Shown here: positions 45,222 to 53,192 of the stretch, in pieces
How positions within the stretch are numbered: the stretch's first letter is position 1
How the letters are laid out: every line of letters begins with the position of its first letter
Assembly (NCBI RefSeq): GCF_004138335.1
Contig: NZ_RYFW01000003.1
Coordinates: forward strand, 124,001 to 188,000
DNA: 64,000 bases
Source of the DNA: Peristeroidobacter agariperforans
Lineage (GTDB): Bacteria; Pseudomonadota; Gammaproteobacteria; Steroidobacterales; Steroidobacteraceae
Direction of reading: 5' to 3'
The notes under the pieces: model-generated
What the model saw: only the letters and a program-made list of their open reading frames with translations
Databases searched by the model: none
What the model was told of the DNA's origin: nothing
Position numbers and translations under genes: made by a program

Positions 45222-45683
45222 ATGACTCGGTACAAAATCAACCTCGTTCTCATCGCTCTCGTAGCGTCGTTCGCGGGCGCCTGTCTCTCTGCCGAAAGCG
45301 CCCGATTCCTCAATTCTCCAAACGCGGAGAAGCTGAAACTGCCTTTTTCAGAGGCGGTCCGTGCCGGGGACTTGCTGTATCTCTCGGGGCAGATCGGCAA
45401 TGTCCCGGGTGATGAGCCTGCTCCCGTGCCGGGCGGCGTCAGAGCGGAATCCAGGCAAGCGCTGGTTAATATCGAGCAGGTCCTCCAGCGGCATGGTTCG
45501 GCCCTCGACCAAGTCATCAAGTGCACGATATTTCTGGTAGACATGACCGAATGGAGCGCATTCAACGCCGTTTATCGTGAGTTCTTCAAGCCGCCCTATC
45601 CAACACGAAGCGCGGTCGGTGTCAAAGAGCTCGCGCTCGGTGCGCGCGTCGAGGTCGAGTGCCTGGCTTATTCGCCGGGTTAG
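45222..45683 (+). CDS. RidA (YjgF/YER057c) family protein, exported
   Basis: The 153-aa protein starts with a signal peptide (INLVLIALVASFAGACLSA), then the Rid domain. GDLLYLSGQIGNVPG, VIKCTIFLVDMTEWSAFNAVYREFF, PYPTRSAVGVKELALGARVEVECLA includes the Arg that binds enamine/imine carboxylates. RidA proteins hydrolyse reactive enamines from amino-acid breakdown; an exported form is unusual but recurs in peptide/amine catabolic loci. It starts 2 bp after the amidohydrolase stop. Confidence 0.9.
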   Translation: MTRYKINLVLIALVASFAGACLSAESARFLNSPNAEKLKLPFSEAVRAGDLLYLSGQIGNVPGDEPAPVPGGVRAESRQALVNIEQVLQRHGSALDQVIKCTIFLVDMTEWSAFNAVYREFFKPPYPTRSAVGVKELALGARVEVECLAYSPG

Positions 45684-45754
45684 GGAATGTTCGCTCGCGA
45701 TCCCGGTCCATAGAATCTTCAGTGTCGAAGTGCACGCCACATCCGGATATCTCA

Positions 45755-47056
45755 ATGCATGCTCGGAATCTATCTGCGCAGGACGGGCGCACGCTGCTAC
45801 TGGCCGCCTTGGGCGGCGCGCTGGAGTTCTACGACTTCATCATTTTCGTCTATTTCGCAGCGACCATCGGTGCGTTGTTCTTTCCGCCGGACATGCCCGA
45901 CTGGCTGCGCCAGCTGCAGACCTTCGGAATCTTTGCCGCTGGATACCTGGCGCGTCCGCTCGGCGGTGTTCTCATGGCGCACTTCGGCGATCGAAGCGGG
46001 CGCAAGCGCATGTTCATGTTCAGTGTGCTGCTCATGGCGGTCCCGACGCTGCTGATGGGTTTGTTGCCCACCTATGCCGCGATCGGCGCGTTCGCGCCGT
46101 TGCTGCTGTTGATCTTGCGCATTTTGCAGGGCGCGGCGGTTGGCGGGGAGGTGCCCGGCGCCTGGGTGTTCGTTTCGGAGCATGTGCCCGCCGAGCGCGT
46201 CGGGCTCGCGTGCGGGGTGCTGACCGCCGGGTTGACCGTTGGCATCCTGCTGGGCTCGGTGACCGCGAGTATCGTCAATCTGTTGTGGACTACGCAGCAG
46301 GTGCTGTCGGGTTATTGGCGCGTTCCCTTCATCGTCGGCGGCCTGTTTGGCCTGCTGGCCTTGTGGCTGCGGCGGTATCTGAGTGAAACGCCGGTCTTCC
46401 AGGCGCTGCGCGAGCGACGCCAGCTGGTAGAAGGACTTCCCCTGCGGCACGTGCTGGCGGGGCACCGATGGAACGTGATTCGCTGCATGGTTTTCAGCTG
46501 GCTGCTGACGGTGGGCATCGTCATCGTGATTCTGATGACCCCCACGCTGGCGCAGACGAACTACGGCATCGCTGTTCAAGCTTCGCTGCAAGCGAACATG
46601 TGGGCGACGGTCGCGCTGGCGGTCGGCTGCGTGTTATGCGGAGCGGGCGCCGATCGCTTCGGCGTCGATCGAGTGCTGCTCGTCGGCTGCATGGGGATGG
46701 TTGCGTCCTCCTTGCTGCTCTTCATCGCGCTGACATACGCACCGCGGTACTTCGGCTGGGTATATCCGCTTGCAGGGCTTTGCGTCGGCGTGGTCGGGGC
46801 GGTGCCGGTAGTGCTCGTGAACGAGTTTCCACCCACCATTCGCTATTCGGGGATTTCGCTCTCATACAATCTTGCGTATGCCATTTCAGGCGGGCTGACG
46901 CCGATCATCGTCACATTGTGGCTGCGCTCCAGTCCACTTGCGCCTGCTTACTACGTCGCCGCGGTCGCGGCGATTGCAGTGACCGTTGTGTTGCTGAGAC
47001 TTACCAGCGCGACTCGCATTCAAGCTCTGTCTCCGGGGAGTGCGCCCGCCGAGTGA
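45755..47056 (+). CDS. MFS transporter (metabolite:H+ symporter type)
   Basis: The ATG at 45755 gives 433 aa with about 12 hydrophobic helices. Motifs include LEFYDFIIFVYFAATIG in helix 1, GYLARPLGGVLMAHFGDRSGRKRMFMFS (loop 2-3 signature) and RILQGAAVGGEVPGAWVFVSEH in helix 4, as in the ProP/ShiA/KgtP group that imports organic acids, osmolytes or amino compounds. It would carry the degradation product into the cytoplasm. It is encoded 70 bp after the RidA gene. Confidence 0.92.
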   Translation: MHARNLSAQDGRTLLLAALGGALEFYDFIIFVYFAATIGALFFPPDMPDWLRQLQTFGIFAAGYLARPLGGVLMAHFGDRSGRKRMFMFSVLLMAVPTLLMGLLPTYAAIGAFAPLLLLILRILQGAAVGGEVPGAWVFVSEHVPAERVGLACGVLTAGLTVGILLGSVTASIVNLLWTTQQVLSGYWRVPFIVGGLFGLLALWLRRYLSETPVFQALRERRQLVEGLPLRHVLAGHRWNVIRCMVFSWLLTVGIVIVILMTPTLAQTNYGIAVQASLQANMWATVALAVGCVLCGAGADRFGVDRVLLVGCMGMVASSLLLFIALTYAPRYFGWVYPLAGLCVGVVGAVPVVLVNEFPPTIRYSGISLSYNLAYAISGGLTPIIVTLWLRSSPLAPAYYVAAVAAIAVTVVLLRLTSATRIQALSPGSAPAE

Positions 47057-47074
47057 AAGAAGCTGCAGGCTCGA

Positions 47075-47617
47075 ATGAATAGAACCGAGCAGCGCGTGCC
47101 GAAGGCCATCAGGGCGCTTGCCGTGCTGATCGCTCTGCTGCCCGTGCCCTCGACGCTTTGGCGACTGTTCCACATCTTCGGTGTCAACCTCGGGCTGCTG
47201 GGTCCGCCACTGCTCGAGCGCAGCGGCGGGCCATCATTTGCGTATGGCGTGCTGTACCTGTTGTTCCTGTGCGCATTCACATGCGGCGCGGCGTATCTGG
47301 CCATTGGCCTGGTCGCGCGTTGGGGCGAGGTCTTCCCGCGCTGGGTTCCCGTGCTGGGCGGAAGGAATGTTCCGCGAAGGCCTGCTTTCCTGATCGCGGT
47401 GGCGGGGGGCATCGCCATCATCTTTATTACTGCACCGCTAGTGTCCAATGTTTTGCAAGTTGTGGTCGACCCGACACACGCGGTCCTCGGCCGATTCTCC
47501 TCGTGGGCATGGCGATGGTTGTTCGTTGCCTGTTATGCCCCGCTGGCTTTGTGGGGACCTTTGCTGCTCATCGTCGCGGTTCATTATTACCGGCGCCGCG
47601 GCAGCGAAGCGAAGTAA
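47075..47617 (+). CDS. Membrane protein with four to five helices, unknown
   Basis: The 180-aa protein has hydrophobic stretches at AIRALAVLIALLPVPSTLW, GVLYLLFLCAFTCGAAYLAIGLV, AFLIAVAGGIAIIFITAPLV and WLFVACYAPLALWGPLLLIVAV. It is short of known transport or enzyme motifs. It lies 18 bp after the MFS gene and probably ends the operon. Confidence 0.75.
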   Translation: MNRTEQRVPKAIRALAVLIALLPVPSTLWRLFHIFGVNLGLLGPPLLERSGGPSFAYGVLYLLFLCAFTCGAAYLAIGLVARWGEVFPRWVPVLGGRNVPRRPAFLIAVAGGIAIIFITAPLVSNVLQVVVDPTHAVLGRFSSWAWRWLFVACYAPLALWGPLLLIVAVHYYRRRGSEAK

Positions 47618-48102
47618 TCAAATCCATACCTGCGTGAGCTGCTGGAGCTGCCAGTTCGAGCAAGCGGAACGAAGCGCGGCCAGAATCTGGAACAGGCCAT
47701 CCGTCATTGGGGTGCGCGCGCGCTTTCCTTTTGTATGCCTTCGTACTCGCCGAATCCTTCATAGCCTTGATGGAATGTCGAGAAGAAGCGCAAACACTGT
47801 TCGTTAATGCACCCAAGATCATCCGGCTCCGCCCGCATTGCTGAGTCGAAAAAAATCGCGAAACGATGAGATGTTGTGGATGCGTCGCCGTCACGGGGTG
47901 CATCTGGTCGCCCGAGATTTCGAACCGAAGCGCCGGGTGCTGCCCCGAGTAACGACCTTAATGGATCGGGCCGAGCATATTGGGACAGTCAACTGTATTT
48001 TCCGGGCGCCTTGCCCGCCTGGGCGCTGAAAGAACTGAGAACTGCTACAGATCTTCGTAAGAACCTCGGATCTACGCTGCGTTTATTCGTCGAGGGAATA
48101 CC
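47618..48102. other. Intergenic stretch without a supported gene
   Basis: About 485 bp. A minus-strand 44-aa frame (47704-47838, MRAEPDDLGCINEQCLRFF...) lacks a ribosome site. No repeat copy is recognised, although 47858-47920 has some GCGCGAAACGATGAG-like similarity that is too weak to call. Confidence 0.4.
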
Positions 48103-48486
48103 ATGCCGCGTACAGCTCTGCCAATCGCGTTTCTTGCTATCTCGCTTGCCGCGTGCTCCGCGGTTGGACAGCTCACCGTCAAAGACTATCAAGCCAAGTC
48201 GGGTGAGCGAGTTCTGGCAGGTCAGGCCGAGCCCAAGACTGAATATCAGTGCCAGAAGCTCGGCGAGGAGCAACAGGAGTGGGGCTTTAAGGGCAATCTC
48301 GATCGGGCGGTGGCCGCCGACCGCGTCACCCAGGGCGCAGTGGATTCGGCGTCAGCGAAGGGCGCTAACTACGTATACGTGATGCTGCCCAGTGAAAAGA
48401 GCATTGGCGGCTTCAACGTCAATGCATTCAGCGATGCGAAAGTCACGTATTTCAATTGCTCGAGCTTGCCGAGCTCACCTCGCTGA
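48103..48486 (+). CDS. DUF4156-like lipoprotein
   Basis: The 127-aa product has a lipoprotein signal (FLAISLAAC, Cys near residue 18). The mature part, with a conserved CQKLGE segment, KGANYVYVMLPSEKSIGGFN and a final FNCSS, resembles the DUF4156/YjeI envelope lipoproteins. Two Cys residues may form a disulfide. Its function is unknown. Repeat copy 8 begins 88 bp downstream, on the same strand. Confidence 0.75.
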   Translation: MPRTALPIAFLAISLAACSAVGQLTVKDYQAKSGERVLAGQAEPKTEYQCQKLGEEQQEWGFKGNLDRAVAADRVTQGAVDSASAKGANYVYVMLPSEKSIGGFNVNAFSDAKVTYFNCSSLPSSPR

Positions 48487-48573
48487 GCTCAAGACCGTGC
48501 CACGCGCGAATTCGATATCGATTAGGCAAGTCAATTGAGTGAGGCGCGCGCGGTCTCAATCCAGTGTGGATAT

Positions 48574-48690
48574 CTGCGGCCTTACGTGGACTGATCGCGA
48601 AGAAGCGCTACACGATGTTCCTGCAGCCTCTGTGCGGGTGCGCGTGCGATGACACGAGCGGCCGGCTTCGGGCCCAGGAGCGGACGATCA
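48574..48690 (+). repeat. Dispersed repeat, copy 8, with hairpin tail
   Basis: Head CTGCGGCCTTACGTGGACTG, GAAGAAGCGCTACACG, core GTTCCTGCAGCCTCTGTGC, GGGTGCGCGTGCGATGAC, then a tail GCCGGCTTCGGGCCCAGGAG that also occurs in copy 16. It ends 26 bp from the stop of the minus-strand membrane protein gene. Confidence 0.88.
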
Positions 48691-48715
48691 GGCGCGTGAG
48701 TTCACCCGTGCCTGA

Positions 48716-49133
48716 TCATAAGGATAGGTGTACGTGAACGCTCAGTACGTCCGCAATGGGAAGGCGGTACCAAGCGCTCGGAAAGAAGTCGAAAGCGATG
48801 CTTACAATCAGTGCGCTCGCAGCGGCGCAGACGCCATACGCCCAAATTCCTGCCAGGACCGACCGACGCATCATTGGCTGCAGAAGCCAGAGCCGCGGCG
48901 CCAACCAGCGCCAGAGGCAGTATCCAACAAAGAGAAAGAAGACAGTATCCAGGAGAAGTGGCACAACATAGATGTGTTTTGCCAAAGAAAATGCGATAGA
49001 GCGCGAGTTCCACGGCAGAGGATATCCATAGAACTCGGTGTCCGGGGCCGTCCACCAGGAGCACTCGATACTCGACACTCGGGAAAAAAGCCAACCCGAT
49101 CGCGATCAGCAAGAAAGTAAAGCGCTGGATCAC
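48716..49133 (-). pseudogene. Membrane protein with apparent frameshift
   Basis: The first frame, from GTG 49133, reads VIQRFTFLLIAIGLAFFP. After a shift near 49079 it continues ECSWWTAPDTEFYGYPLPWNS, SIAFSLAKHIYVVPLLLDTVFFL, FVGYCLWRW, then another helix pair. Neither frame alone makes a coherent protein, but together they give a three- to four-helix membrane protein. It may be a real frameshift mutation or a sequence error. The gene sits between repeat copies 8 and 9. Confidence 0.5.
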
Positions 49134-49243
49134 TTGGGCGTCTAATAAGGCAATGTAACGACACCGGTGCCTGCACACTCTCGTAATCTCATTGCATGCC
49201 ATAAGGGATGATGCCGCTCTGGCATCCCGGAACAGCACTCCAG

Positions 49244-49334
49244 AGCGCTCAGCGGCCTTCAGCGGATGCAGGCAATTCCGGAGAGGCGCTACCCGCTGTT
49301 CCTGCAGTCTCCGTGCGGGTGCGCGTCCGATGAC
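49244..49334 (+). repeat. Dispersed repeat, copy 9
   Basis: The best-preserved copy: GCGCTCAGCGGCCTTCAGCG, GCAGGCAATTCCGGAGAGG, core GTTCCTGCAGTCTCCGTGC, GGGTGCGCGTCCGATGAC. Positions 49286-49296 and 49315-49324 pair fully apart from one bulged T, forming a 10-bp stem around the core. It ends about 100 bp before the BlaI promoter region. Confidence 0.9.
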
Positions 49335-49437
49335 TGCTTGAGCCATTTCGCCATTCGCCTCAAGTTGTCGTGTGCGCCAGAAATGATTTGGTCGTCCCTT
49401 TTTCCGCCCATGGCACTGAACCGCTTGACCATATTGA

Positions 49438-49472
49438 TTACACGTGTAAACTGAAAACTGTCTACACTTGTA
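49438..49472 (+). promoter_or_regulatory. BlaI/MecI-type operators and promoter
   Basis: TTACACGTGTAA (49438-49449) is a perfect palindrome, and TACACTTGTA (49463-49472) is a second TACA/TGTA dyad 24 bp away, centre to centre. BlaI/MecI repressors bind such TACA-TGTA sites. TTGACC at 49425 and TAAACT 16 bp later may be the -35 and -10 of the promoter, overlapped by the first site. Autoregulation of the blaI-like gene is inferred. Confidence 0.7.
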
Positions 49473-49493
49473 ATCGTAACGCAGGAGAAGTCC

Positions 49494-49874
49494 ATGGAAG
49501 ACCTTCCTTCCATCAGCGAGGCGGAGTCAGCGGTGATGGAAGTGTTGTGGCGGACCAGTCCGGTCTCCACAGAGGACGTGGTGGCCGCTCTGAAGAATCG
49601 GCAGGATTGGCAGGAGCCGACGATCAAGACACTGCTAAATCGTCTATTGAAGAAAGGAGCTATCAGCGCTCAGAGAGACGGTCGCCGCTATTTGTACTCT
49701 CCCGTGCTTCAGCGCGACCAATGGCTCGCGCGCGAAAGCAAGGGACTTCTGGACCGGCTGTTTGGCGGTCGCGTCGCGCCGCTCGTGGCGCATTTTAGCA
49801 AGCAGCGGAAGTTGACCAAGAAGGACCTCGCGGAACTCAAACGCCTGATCGAGGAGCTCGAAGATGAGCGTTAG
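49494..49874 (+). CDS. BlaI/MecI/CopY-family repressor
   Basis: The 126-aa protein starts MEDLPSISEAESAVMEVLWRTSPVSTEDVVAAL, the winged-helix N-terminus of penicillinase-type repressors. QEPTIKTLLNRLLKKGAISAQRDGRRYLYSPVL is the recognition helix and wing. The C-terminal helical part mediates dimerisation and is where paired M56 proteases cut. AGGAG precedes the ATG. It overlaps the M56 gene by 11 bp, the classical repressor/sensor pairing. Confidence 0.92.
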   Translation: MEDLPSISEAESAVMEVLWRTSPVSTEDVVAALKNRQDWQEPTIKTLLNRLLKKGAISAQRDGRRYLYSPVLQRDQWLARESKGLLDRLFGGRVAPLVAHFSKQRKLTKKDLAELKRLIEELEDER

Positions 49875-51084
49875 CCCGATGTACGTGATCGCAGAGCTGA
49901 CGGTCGCAGCCAGCCTGGCGATTTTCGTTGTAGGGCTCACGCGCAAACCGCTGAGGCGTTTTGCCGGTGCGCAAGTGGGCTATCTGTTGTGGCTGCTTGT
50001 GCCCGCTAGTGCGCTCGTTGTGTCACTTCCGGCGCCCTCTCAATCCTTGGAAGCGGCAAGCCTCACTTTTCCGCGTCTGGTGCTCAGCGCACTCCCTTCG
50101 GCTGCGTCATCAGAGAAACACGTCTATGCAGGTGCCGATTACGCCACGGTGGGAGTGGTTGTTTGGGCCTCGGGCTGCGTGTTGATCTTCGCGTTCATGG
50201 TGAGGAGGCAGAGAGCGTTCATCCGCTCCTTGCGCAACGTGACGGCTGCTCAGGACGGTACGTATCGCAGCGCCTCTGTCATCGGCCCTGTACTCGTTGG
50301 CATTTGGCGTCCTCGCATCGTGCTTCCGATCGACTTCGAGAATATGTACACCCCGGAAGAACGCACCTTGGTGCTGGCGCACGAGGAGGCACACAAGAAG
50401 CGATTCGACGTACTCGTCAATGGCATCGCCACAATCTGGCTATGTCTCTTCTGGTTCAATCCACTGATGTACTGGGCCATAGCGCGGTTACGGTTCGATC
50501 AGGAGCTGGCGTGTGACGCGGCCGTATTCGTTGAATCGGACACAGGACGACGCCGGTACGCCGAGGCTTTGCTCAAGACGCAACTCGCCGCCGATTCAGC
50601 GTGGCGTATGCCGATCGGATGCCATTGGCAATCTAGCCATCCATTGAAAGAGAGAGTCGCCATGCTTAAACATCCCTTACCAGGCTTCTCGCGCCGGCTT
50701 TCCGGGATTGTACTGACGTCCGTGCTGATCACCTCTGGCAGTTATGTTGTCTGGGCAGCCCAGCCCGAGCCGGGAGATTCGGGCGAGCAGCACCAAGAAG
50801 ATCCGCAGATCGAGTTCTCTGCGGATCGCGTGTCAACGTTAGAAAACGGCGACATCGACTATTCAGGCAACGTCATCATCAGATCGAAGAGTACCGATCA
50901 ACCTCGGGTGACAATCAATCCAGGCACTATCGATAACAGGCCCGATGGCTCGACGGTCGCGGTAGGCGCAGTGCGAATTTCGTTCGCAGGTCTCGTGCTG
51001 AAAACCGATCGAGCAATCGTCGAGAAGGACGGAACAATCAGAATGGATTCAGCTCGCGCGTTGCAGACATCGGAGTCCCACTAG
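49864..51084 (+). CDS. M56 (BlaR1/MecR1-like) membrane protease sensor with LptA/OstA-like C-terminal domain
   Basis: The 406-aa protein has membrane helices (LTVAASLAIFVVGLT, VGYLLWLLVPASALVVSL, TVGVVVWASGCVLIFAFMV) around the zinc-protease core with HEEAH (HExxH) in LVLAHEEAHKKRFDVLVN, then LRFDQELACDAAVF. After one further helix near residue 285, the C-terminus (IEFSADRVSTLENGDIDYSG, NVIIR, LKTDRAIVEKDGTIRMDSA) resembles the LptA/OstA beta-jellyroll of lipopolysaccharide transport, not the penicillin-binding domain of BlaR1. It probably cleaves the BlaI-like repressor upon an envelope signal. Confidence 0.85.
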   Translation: MSVSPMYVIAELTVAASLAIFVVGLTRKPLRRFAGAQVGYLLWLLVPASALVVSLPAPSQSLEAASLTFPRLVLSALPSAASSEKHVYAGADYATVGVVVWASGCVLIFAFMVRRQRAFIRSLRNVTAAQDGTYRSASVIGPVLVGIWRPRIVLPIDFENMYTPEERTLVLAHEEAHKKRFDVLVNGIATIWLCLFWFNPLMYWAIARLRFDQELACDAAVFVESDTGRRRYAEALLKTQLAADSAWRMPIGCHWQSSHPLKERVAMLKHPLPGFSRRLSGIVLTSVLITSGSYVVWAAQPEPGDSGEQHQEDPQIEFSADRVSTLENGDIDYSGNVIIRSKSTDQPRVTINPGTIDNRPDGSTVAVGAVRISFAGLVLKTDRAIVEKDGTIRMDSARALQTSESH

Positions 51085-51191
51085 ATAGTCCAAGCGCAGG
51101 TTGAGCGTTCGTGCTGATCACACCGCGGATATCGACGCGAGCGATGTTCGAGCGCAGTGACTCATTCTTCGCCGTGAGTCCGCGAGGGATA

Positions 51192-51276
51192 CGGCTCCCG
51201 CTAGTAGACGCAGGCAATGCCGCCGAAGGGATTTGCGCCGTTCCTGCTGCGGTACCGATCCGGATTCGAGTGAGGT
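51192..51276 (+). repeat. Dispersed repeat, copy 10
   Basis: A diverged copy: GACGCAGGCAATGCCGCCGA, AGGGATTTGCGCC, core GTTCCTGCTGCGGTACCG, GATTCGAGTGAG. It ends 32 bp from the stop of the minus-strand VapC gene. Confidence 0.75.
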
Positions 51277-51307
51277 AGCTCGAATTGCGTATCTCCGATG
51301 CAGGACA

Positions 51308-51703
51308 TCAGGCCGCAATAAACCCTGGCAGCTTTGTTGCCTTGACGTTGAACGAAGCAGTTGCGCGGCATCCCAGGGCACGATGCCTTGCGCCGATTAG
51401 ACAATCCGCAAAGTCGGCAGGCGAGTCTTTCCATGCGAACAGAGCCTTCTCGATGGAATGCTCGTCTTCAAATCGCAACTCGGCTGACGCAAGGAGTCCT
51501 GAGAACGCGGCGAGGATCTCCGACTTTGCCAAGCTGTAGCGGCTTCGCAGTACCCATTCTGTTTCTAGCAATACCAGGAGGCTGATGAGTACACCGCTAC
51601 CGGTGCGTAACTCGCGACCGATCAGCTTCTGCGCGCGCTCGAACTGCGCCTGATCGTCTTGAACGAGAAAGCGCACCAAAACATTGGTGTCGAGGCCGAG
51701 CAT
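51308..51703 (-). CDS. vapC: VapC-family PIN-domain ribonuclease toxin
   Basis: The 131-aa protein begins MLGLDTNVLVRFLVQDD (first catalytic Asp), has ETEWVLRSRYSLAK (Glu) and DFADCLIGARHRALGCRATASF (acidic residue cluster), all PIN features. VapC toxins cut tRNA or rRNA. Its start shares one base with the stop of the AbrB-type antitoxin gene. Repeat copies 10 and 11 flank the pair, making a self-contained TA cassette. Confidence 0.93.
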   Translation of the reverse strand: MLGLDTNVLVRFLVQDDQAQFERAQKLIGRELRTGSGVLISLLVLLETEWVLRSRYSLAKSEILAAFSGLLASAELRFEDEHSIEKALFAWKDSPADFADCLIGARHRALGCRATASFNVKATKLPGFIAA

Positions 51704-51921
51704 TATCGGGACAGCAGCTCAACCGGAACGGCCTTTTGCCCTTTCTTCCGCAGGCTTCCGGCAAGACTCATCACGCTCTTGTTCTTGACGCGCATGAGAA
51801 CGGTGCCATCCGGCAGCATGGTAAAAGTCATCCGGTCGCCGGATTTCATCCCCAGGGTTTCCCGGATGTCTTTAGGAATAGTGGTCTGTCCCTTACTGGT
51901 CAACGTCGAATCTGTGCTCAT
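51703..51921 (-). CDS. vapB: AbrB-type (VapB) antitoxin
   Basis: The ATG at 51921, with GGAGG nearby, gives 72 aa: MSTDSTLTSKGQTTIPKDIRETLGMKSGDRMTF, the swapped-hairpin AbrB/SpoVT DNA-binding domain, followed by a tail that would bind VapC. A longer frame to 52014 is rejected because its N-terminus has no family support. The pair is likely autoregulated from the region before it. Confidence 0.92.
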   Translation of the reverse strand: MSTDSTLTSKGQTTIPKDIRETLGMKSGDRMTFTMLPDGTVLMRVKNKSVMSLAGSLRKKGQKAVPVELLSR

Positions 51922-52034
51922 GGCTTCACCTCCGGTCCTTACAGAATTCATACTAGTAAGGAATGGATGGGAATTCAATCCTGGTTGGTTAGAGGCGTTC
52001 AGGCGGCTTTGCACTCTCTGCGGTCATCGGTGGA

Positions 52035-52141
52035 TGTCAGCGGTGCTCCGTGGAGTGATAGGCAAGAAGCGCTACGCGTTGTTCCTGCGGTCTCCATGCG
52101 GGTACGCGTGCGGTGATTACGAAGCGTCTGCTCTCGGCCGG
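52035..52141 (+). repeat. Dispersed repeat, copy 11, with hairpin tail
   Basis: Head ATGTCAGCGGTGCTCCGTGG, GCAAGAAGCGCTACGCG, core GTTCCTGCGGTCTCCATGC, GGGTACGCGTGCGGTGATTA, then CGTCTGCTCTCGGCCGGACG. It ends 46 bp from the stop of the minus-strand 148-aa gene. Confidence 0.88.
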
Positions 52142-52186
52142 ACGTTGTTCAACTCTCCATTACTGGACGCGGGCAAGGCCATGTTC

Positions 52187-52633
52187 CTACGTGAACGGGC
52201 ACGACGGAGCCTTCTCGCTAGAGAACATCCGAGCGTCGGTGTATTGACCGATGAATTCGATCGCTGGTCGCAGCGTGTCGAACTCGTCTGAGTGCGCTCG
52301 GAACATGGCGTCGATGGCCCGTCGATCCTCAGCGTTCACAGACGCCAGGTCCGCACAGAATGAGTTCGCATCCCAATCCATCTTCCGTATGCATTGAGCG
52401 ATCGGGTCGGCATCCAACGCTGCCCATCCACCAAAATCGGCTCGTGCCTCAAGCATTTTGACGAAGGGGGTTTTGTACTTCGGTTCCTTGTAGAAGCAGA
52501 GCATGGAAATCTGCAGCACCCGAAAGTCACCTTGCGTCGCCGCCACCGGATTGACCAATAGCAGGAAACCCAGTACCGAAGCCAGCGCTCGGGATGTCCG
52601 AGAATGACCGAGGAGCGGCAATTGATTCGTCAT
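52187..52633 (-). CDS. Exported protein of 148 aa, unknown
   Basis: The ATG at 52633 has GGAGGT nine bases upstream. The product begins with a signal peptide (TSRALASVLGFLLLVNPVAATQG), leaving about 110 residues with three Cys (MLCFYKEP, IAQCIRKMDWDANSFCADL) and an acidic C-terminal half. I recognise no family. It lies between repeat copies 11 and 12. Confidence 0.75.
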   Translation of the reverse strand: MTNQLPLLGHSRTSRALASVLGFLLLVNPVAATQGDFRVLQISMLCFYKEPKYKTPFVKMLEARADFGGWAALDADPIAQCIRKMDWDANSFCADLASVNAEDRRAIDAMFRAHSDEFDTLRPAIEFIGQYTDARMFSSEKAPSCPFT

Positions 52634-52860
52634 TGTGAATAGACCTCCCTCTAATTTTACAACTGAGCGATGTGGAATTCTGGAGCCTTCGGTGGAATGG
52701 TTCCGCAGAACGGCTTTATACCTCCCCAAGCTCATATGTCCGGACCCTCTCCCCGCCACCGGTGATTAATGGGTGTTCCATATCTACTTCCTTTGTTCTG
52801 GAAGTGGACGCGCCGACAAATCTATTGAGGTCACTGCAGGTTCAATTCGCCTAACTTGTT

Positions 52861-52922
52861 GATCGCGGCGGCGGTAAACCGATTTGTGCTGTTCCTGCAG
52901 TTCCCGCCGCCGAGCGTGTCCG
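52861..52922 (+). repeat. Dispersed repeat, copy 12 (partial)
   Basis: GATCGCGGCGGCGGTAAACC, GATTTGTGCT, core GTTCCTGCAGTTCCCGCCGC, CGAGCGTGTCCG. The 5' head is not recognised; a GCCTAACTTGTTG segment lies just before it, the only attC-like core-site match seen among the copies. Confidence 0.65.
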
Positions 52923-53192
52923 CTACGCTGTGCCGCCGATGTAGGCGATGTGACGGACCCTTTTCGCTCGCCTTCACCGTTGTCAAACAGGGCGGGCCGC
53001 CGCCGGTGGTGGAACACCGACGACAGCCCTAACCACGACCGCACAACAGAGGTGCTGTCATGGCTGCCGTCATTATCCCGCGACCGGGTCGCGGGTTTCG
53101 CTGTTTTCAATTCGATCCTGTCGCTTTCTGCCGCCCAACCTTAGTTGAGGGAGTTGTTGTCCCCTCCATCTCCGCGCAAGTGGGGGTGGGCT
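52923..53192. other. Intergenic stretch before recombination remnants
   Basis: No gene is supported. A short perfect inverted repeat (CCCGCGACC/GGTCGCGGG) is near 53077-53094. This could mark the edge of a deleted mobile element. Confidence 0.35.

Noticed and set aside
47704-47838. Minus-strand 44-aa ORF, MRAEPDDLGCINEQC...
   Set aside because: No ribosome site, no family resemblance and no conserved neighbour, although the composition is plausible.
48702-49346. Minus-strand 214-aa ORF beginning inside repeat copy 9
   Set aside because: Its first 50 residues translate repeat sequence and its end runs through the other frame of the split membrane protein, so it is a composite chance frame.
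51703-52014. Longer start for the AbrB antitoxin at 52014
   Set aside because: The extra 31 residues have no family match and the ATG at 51921 has a good ribosome site at the domain boundary.
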